From contig JAGPIY010000002.1 in NCBI GenBank assembly GCA_018054715.1, positions 1 through 38,555 of the forward strand: a stretch of 38,555 nt of DNA. The letters run 5' to 3'. The number at the start of each line of letters is the position of its first letter. Positions within the stretch are counted from its first letter, which is position 1. A program made the position numbers and the translations under genes. Shown here piece by piece: positions 34,426-38,555 of this stretch. The notes under the pieces were generated by a model. It did no database searches and had not been told where the DNA came from. It saw only the letters and a program-made list of their open reading frames with translations. Origin of the DNA: Bacteroidaceae bacterium. Lineage in GTDB: Bacteria; Bacteroidota; Bacteroidia; Bacteroidales; Bacteroidaceae.

Positions 34426-34914
34426 ATGAAAAAATGGATATCATACTTGCTCCTAATCGTTTTTACGATGAGTGCTAGTACTTGCATTGCACAAAGCAAA
34501 GCAGAAAAGAGAGAATTAATAAAGGCGCAGATTATGCGTCGAGTTGAAGCACGACGTTTTAAAATTAATATAACAGAGATCAAAGCTTCGCGACAAAATT
34601 CGGGTGCTGTAGATGCCTCGCTTGAGATTATTGACTCGCTGTGTGTTTCCTATCTGCCCTATTTCGGACAGATCCATGGAGCAATTCTCAACTCGAGCGA
34701 ACAAGGTTTGAGTTTTGAAGCCCCTACAGAAGGTTATATATCTTCTATAATCTACGATGGTACGGCGAAGATACTCTTTAACGTAAAGCGCAATCAAGAT
34801 GAATTCGTTTATTATTTAGTTATTTCGCCCAAAGGCAAAGCGGATTTAACAGTATACGAAAAAAGCAACCGGCGCTCACCCGCCTCTTATTCAGGGGAGA
34901 TTGAGTTGCCGTAA
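34426..34914 (+). CDS. DUF4251 domain-containing exported protein
   Basis: 162 residues from ATG 34426, preceded by AGGAGA at a good distance. Signal peptide MKKWISYLLLIVFTMSASTCIAQ. The remainder matches DUF4251: an Arg/Lys-rich helix (KAEKRELIKAQIMRRVEARRFKINI), then DSLCVSYLPYFGQIHG, LSFEAPTEGY and a C-terminal beta segment. Function unknown; common in Bacteroidetes. 32 nt before ffh with no promoter in between, so probably co-transcribed. Confidence 0.85.
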   Translation: MKKWISYLLLIVFTMSASTCIAQSKAEKRELIKAQIMRRVEARRFKINITEIKASRQNSGAVDASLEIIDSLCVSYLPYFGQIHGAILNSSEQGLSFEAPTEGYISSIIYDGTAKILFNVKRNQDEFVYYLVISPKGKADLTVYEKSNRRSPASYSGEIELP

Positions 34915-34946
34915 AAGATAGATAAACTTACAGTAACAATAAAAAT

Positions 34947-36269
34947 ATGTTCGATAATTTAAGCGAAAGACTTGAACGGTCGTTTAAAATCCTAAAAGGT
35001 GAGGGAAAAATCACCGAGATAAATGTAGCAGAAACGCTGAAAGATGTGCGCAAAGCACTCTTGGATGCCGACGTAAACTATAAAGTAGCAAAAAACTTCA
35101 CCACCACCGTGAAGGAAAAAGCGTTAGGTCAAAATGTGCTCACAGCGGTAAAGCCTAGCCAACTGATGGTAAAAATCGTGCACGATGAGTTAGCCCTTTT
35201 GATGGGTGGCGAAACAGCGGAAGTGCACACAAAGGGAAATCCGGCGGTTATTCTAATGGCTGGTTTACAAGGTTCCGGTAAAACGACCTTCTCTGCCAAG
35301 CTTGCTAAAATGCTTAAGGAAAAGAAGAGTCTCAAACCTCTTCTGGTAGCCTGCGACGTATACCGTCCTGCTGCAATTGAGCAGCTCCGCGTTCTAGGTG
35401 AACAAATCGGAGTGCCTGTATTCATGGAACCGGAAAGCAAAGATCCGGTTTCAATTGCCAAACACGCTATCATTGAAGCACGCACCAAAGGTTGCGACTT
35501 AGTGATTGTCGATACAGCCGGCCGTCTGGCAGTAGATGAGCAGATGATGAATGAAATTGCAGCGATTAAAGATGCAATTACTCCACACGAAATTCTGTTT
35601 GTGGTCGATTCTATGACTGGTCAGGATGCTGTCAATACAGCCAAAGAATTTAACGAACGGTTGGATTTTACAGGTGTAGTACTAACGAAGCTCGACGGTG
35701 ACACCCGTGGTGGTGCCGCGTTGTCGATTCGTTCGGTGGTAGAAAAACCTATCAAATTTGTAGGAACGGGCGAAAAGATGGAAGCGATCGACTTCTTCCA
35801 CCCTAGCCGTATGGCAGATCGTATCCTCGGAATGGGCGATATCGTATCGTTAGTAGAAAAAGCACAAGAACAATACGATGAAGCAGAGGCACGACGTCTT
35901 TCAAAGAAGATTGCAAAGAACCAATTCGACTTTAACGACTTCCTCTCACAAATTCAGCAAATCAAGAAGATGGGCAACTTGAAGGATCTTGCCAGCATGA
36001 TTCCCGGCGTAGGAAAGGCTCTGAAAGATGCAGAAATTGATGACAATGCCTTTAAAGGCGTAGAAGCTATCATCTTTTCGATGACCGCTAAGGAACGTAA
36101 GAATCCGGATTTGCTAAACAGTAGCCGTCGCGAACGCATTGCAAAAGGTAGTGGCACTAGTATACAAGAGGTTAACCGCTTCCTCAAGCAGTTTGAGCAA
36201 ACCCGTAAAATGATGAAAATGATGACTGGACCAAAAGCGGCTCAGATGATGGCACAAATGAAACGATAA
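34947..36269 (+). CDS. ffh: Signal recognition particle protein Ffh
   Basis: GTPase binding 4.5S RNA and nascent signal sequences for co-translational membrane targeting. 440 residues: N domain (1-90), G domain with GLQGSGKTT (G1), DTAGR (G3) and [10 protein letters not shown] (G4 region), and an M domain rich in Met, ending [20 protein letters not shown]. Full length and intact. folD follows after 17 nt. Confidence 0.97.
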   Translation: MFDNLSERLERSFKILKGEGKITEINVAETLKDVRKALLDADVNYKVAKNFTTTVKEKALGQNVLTAVKPSQLMVKIVHDELALLMGGETAEVHTKGNPAVILMAGLQGSGKTTFSAKLAKMLKEKKSLKPLLVACDVYRPAAIEQLRVLGEQIGVPVFMEPESKDPVSIAKHAIIEARTKGCDLVIVDTAGRLAVDEQMMNEIAAIKDAITPHEILFVVDSMTGQDAVNTAKEFNERLDFTGVVLTKLDGDTRGGAALSIRSVVEKPIKFVGTGEKMEAIDFFHPSRMADRILGMGDIVSLVEKAQEQYDEAEARRLSKKIAKNQFDFNDFLSQIQQIKKMGNLKDLASMIPGVGKALKDAEIDDNAFKGVEAIIFSMTAKERKNPDLLNSSRRERIAKGSGTSIQEVNRFLKQFEQTRKMMKMMTGPKAAQMMAQMKR

Positions 36270-36286
36270 ATTCAACGGAAAAAGAT

Positions 36287-37168
36287 ATGCAGCTCATTAA
36301 TGGAAAAGAAGTTGCGGCTCAGATTAAGAAAGAGATCGCAGCAGAGGTAGCAGAAATTATAGCAAATGGAGGCAAACAACCTCATCTCGCAGCTATTCTA
36401 GTAGGCCACGACGGAGGAAGTGAAACTTATGTACGCAATAAGGTACTTGCTTGCGAAGCTTGTGGCTTTAAGTCGAGCCTCATCCGCTTCGAAAGTGATG
36501 TCACAGAAGAGGCATTACTTGCTGAAGTAGAACGCCTAAACCAAGATAACGATGTGGATGGCTTCATTGTACAACTACCCTTACCCCGCCATATCAGTGA
36601 ACAGAAAGTGATCGAGACGATCGACTATCGCAAAGATGTCGACGGCTTCCACCCCATCAACGTGGGCAGAATGAGTATTGGCTTACCTTGCTACATTTCG
36701 GCTACACCTAATGGTATGATGGATCTCTTATCACGTTATCACATCGAAACAGCCGGAAAACGTTGCGTAGTGCTAGGCCGAAGCAACATTGTAGGCAAAC
36801 CTATGGCATCCTTGATGCTACAAAAAACAAATCCGGGCGATGCTACCGTAACGATCTGTCATAGCCATACTAAGAACTTAAAAGAAATTTGCGCAGAGGC
36901 AGACATCATCATTGCCGCAATGGGGCAACCTAACTTTGTAACTGCTGATATGGTAAAAGAAGGAGCTGTAGTGCTCGACGTAGGTACCACACGCGTACCT
37001 TCTACAGAAACCAAAAGCGGCTTTAAACTTACCGGCGATGTAAAATTCGATGAGGTAGCTCCCAAATGTGCTTACATAACCCCTGTACCTGGTGGAGTAG
37101 GCCCGATGACAATTTGCTCACTGATGAAGAATACTCTTCTAGCCGGTAAAAAAGCGATTTATAAATAA
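36287..37168 (+). CDS. folD: Bifunctional methylenetetrahydrofolate dehydrogenase/cyclohydrolase
   Basis: Interconverts 5,10-methylene-, methenyl- and 10-formyl-tetrahydrofolate with NADP. 293 residues. Visible: [13 protein letters not shown] with the catalytic Lys, [38 protein letters not shown] for the nucleotide-binding fold, and the C-terminal [19 protein letters not shown]. One-carbon metabolism links it to metH, located 6 kb upstream. Follows ffh in the same operon and precedes the CapA-like gene by 9 nt. Confidence 0.97.
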   Translation: MQLINGKEVAAQIKKEIAAEVAEIIANGGKQPHLAAILVGHDGGSETYVRNKVLACEACGFKSSLIRFESDVTEEALLAEVERLNQDNDVDGFIVQLPLPRHISEQKVIETIDYRKDVDGFHPINVGRMSIGLPCYISATPNGMMDLLSRYHIETAGKRCVVLGRSNIVGKPMASLMLQKTNPGDATVTICHSHTKNLKEICAEADIIIAAMGQPNFVTADMVKEGAVVLDVGTTRVPSTETKSGFKLTGDVKFDEVAPKCAYITPVPGGVGPMTICSLMKNTLLAGKKAIYK

Positions 37169-37177
37169 TCGCCCTAA

Positions 37178-38299
37178 ATGAAGAGACCGATCCTTTCATT
37201 CTTTACGCTCCTTGCGTTGATGGCTTGTACGCCTTCTACGCAGGGGCAAAACAGCACCTCGCTTTCTGCAGACAGTGCACTTGTAAAGCCACAACAAATT
37301 ACACTACTTTTTGTGGGCGACTTGATGCAGCATCAAGGTCAAATAGATGCTGCCAATGCAGCTGCAGGAGGAACCGGCTACGACTATTCCGACTGTTTTG
37401 CACAAGTAAAAACGCGCATTTCGGCAGCTGATGTAGCAATCGGTAATTTTGAAGTTACCCTTGGAGGAAAACCTTATCAAGGGTATCCTTGCTTCTCCGC
37501 ACCCGATGAATATTTAAATGCTATTCGAGATGCCGGATTTGATGTCCTTCTGACTGCCAACAACCATTGCCTCGACAAAGGACAACCGGGATTTAATCGG
37601 ACCTTACAGGTGCTTGATTCACTAAAGGTACCACATCTTGGCACCTATCGTGATGCGGCTGAACGCAAAGAGAAATTTCCTTTTCTACTCGAGAAGAACG
37701 GTTTCCGACTAGTCTTCTTAAATTATACTTATGGCACTAACGGGCTCGCTGCAAAAGCTCCCTCAGTGGTTAATTATTATAATCCGACTATCATTAAGGC
37801 AGACCTTGCTACAGCACGTGCTCTAAAGCCGGATGCTATTATCGCGTTTATGCATTGGGGAGATGAATATCAACTTCTACCCAATAACGAGGAAAAAGAA
37901 TTAGCCGACTTACTCTTCAACGAGGGCGTGACTCATATTATCGGTGGGCATCCGCACGTAATTCAGCCACTCGAACTTCGTAAGGACTCGCTGGGAAGAA
38001 AGCACCTGCTCGCATATTCACTAGGTAATTTTATTTCAAACATGTCAGCGCCCAATACAGATGGTGGATTAATGGTGGAAATAAAGCTTAGCAAAAAAAC
38101 TCCGTCTGCTCCTACAGAACTTGCTGATTATTCTTATCAATTGGTTTGGTGCGCACGGCCTAAGATAAGCGGGAAGAAAAACTACCAACTTTTCTACGCC
38201 GAAAAAGAAACGCCACTCAACAGTGATAGTGAGACGCTTCGGAAACAGTTTACAGCGACTGCAAAACAGCTTTTTAAGGAGCAGAATAAAGGTTTTTAA
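37178..38299 (+). CDS. CapA/PgsA-type metallophosphatase-like lipoprotein
   Basis: 373 residues with lipobox LMAC (Cys17). The PgsA_CapA fold (calcineurin-like) is shown by LLFVGDLMQHQ, VAIGNFEVTLGG, LTANNHCLDKG, FMHWGDEYQ, HIIGGHPHVIQP and AYSLGNFISN, which hold the metal and phosphate ligands. CapA-like proteins are linked to capsule or poly-gamma-glutamate synthesis, but lone copies like this have no assigned function. Outer-membrane or periplasmic anchoring is inferred. Last gene of the DUF4251-ffh-folD run. Confidence 0.92.
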   Translation: MKRPILSFFTLLALMACTPSTQGQNSTSLSADSALVKPQQITLLFVGDLMQHQGQIDAANAAAGGTGYDYSDCFAQVKTRISAADVAIGNFEVTLGGKPYQGYPCFSAPDEYLNAIRDAGFDVLLTANNHCLDKGQPGFNRTLQVLDSLKVPHLGTYRDAAERKEKFPFLLEKNGFRLVFLNYTYGTNGLAAKAPSVVNYYNPTIIKADLATARALKPDAIIAFMHWGDEYQLLPNNEEKELADLLFNEGVTHIIGGHPHVIQPLELRKDSLGRKHLLAYSLGNFISNMSAPNTDGGLMVEIKLSKKTPSAPTELADYSYQLVWCARPKISGKKNYQLFYAEKETPLNSDSETLRKQFTATAKQLFKEQNKGF

Positions 38300-38303
38300 A
38301 ACC

Positions 38304-38326
38304 AAGCGAAAAGCTTCTTTTTCTTT
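38304..38326 (+). terminator. Short hairpin after the CapA-like gene
   Basis: AAGC (38304-38307)-GAAAA-GCTT (38313-38316) followed by CTTTTTCTTT. Only a four-bp stem, but the T-run is good. Confidence 0.4.
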
Positions 38327-38394
38327 CCACTTTACTAAGGAATAAGGCAAATGTCTAAAAAATGGGCGGAAAAGAGAAAAAAGTCCAGAAAATA

Positions 38395-38426
38395 TTTGGC
38401 AAATTCCGGATTTCTCCCTATCTTTG
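38395..38426 (+). promoter_or_regulatory. Promoter of tRNA-His (TTTG-N20-TATCTTTG)
   Basis: TTTG at 38395-38398 and TATCTTTG at 38419-38426, 20 nt apart. A hairpin, GCGCTTTT (38429-38436) with AAAAGCGC (38443-38450), lies in the short leader before the tRNA. Confidence 0.8.
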
Positions 38427-38456
38427 CAGCGCTTTTAAGAAGAAAAGCGCTTTATG

Positions 38457-38530
<74 letters not shown>

Positions 38531-38555
38531 CTCCCTTTCATAACATTTGATTTAG

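Overview
The window is 38.5 kb of chromosomal DNA from a member of the Bacteroidales, most likely Bacteroides sensu lato. This rests on three things: the recurrent TTTG / TAnnTTTG promoter elements of the Bacteroidetes sigma factor ahead of many genes; families largely confined to that phylum (LruC/DUF4842 lipoprotein, DUF3943, DUF4251, DUF4922, SusD-era glycan enzymes PL11 and GH95); and weak Shine-Dalgarno sequences. I saw no insertion sequence, phage gene, CRISPR array or replication origin. The content is mostly housekeeping with small accessory insertions.

Layout. 1-2193: 3' part of an RND efflux permease, closed by a strong terminator. 2305-5936: an outer-surface repeat protein, a DUF3943 outer-membrane-type protein and a tRNA-dihydrouridine synthase. 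5992-8640: divergent pfkA-like 6-phosphofructokinase and a GH3-family acyl-amido-synthetase homologue. 8712-9457: tRNA-Leu(UAG), a small secreted Cys/Lys-rich protein and a 28-bp inverted repeat. 9547-11859: LruC lipoprotein. 12031-14361: the acpP-fabF-rnc operon (minus strand). 14568-20453: a tight five-gene plus-strand operon (glycosyltransferase, GalT/HIT-like DUF4922 protein, SpoIID/LytB-like protein, AmpG-like transporter, BadF/BadG-type sugar kinase). 20512-25413: esterase, DEAD-box RNA helicase and PL11 rhamnogalacturonan lyase on the minus strand. 25701-30114: DMP19-like protein, YIP1 membrane protein, smpB and metH. 30273-33399: GH95 glycosidase whose signal peptide is out of frame at an A8/T8 tract. 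33400-34193: an 800-bp non-coding region with two repeat families. 34194-38299: a tiny membrane protein, then DUF4251, ffh, folD and a CapA-type lipoprotein. 38457-38530: tRNA-His.

The most interesting system is the 14.5-20.5 kb operon. A lytic-transglycosylase-like SpoIID protein that cannot carry a signal peptide, an AmpG muropeptide permease, an ASKHA sugar kinase and a GalT-like nucleotidyltransferase/phosphorylase candidate together suggest a cytosolic peptidoglycan-sugar salvage route feeding a glycosyltransferase. That is an inference from gene content. Other points worth a look are the possibly phase-variable GH95 signal peptide, the 21-22-bp CATAAGC tandem array at 33954-34082, the CCTGAAGG/CCTTCAGG repeat cluster with a related hairpin on the far side of GH95, and the Cys-rich histone-H1-like exported protein.

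Several start codons were moved downstream because a longer open frame would begin inside or before a promoter element: 2305, 6999 (minus), 14568, 23272 (minus), 25701 and 34426.
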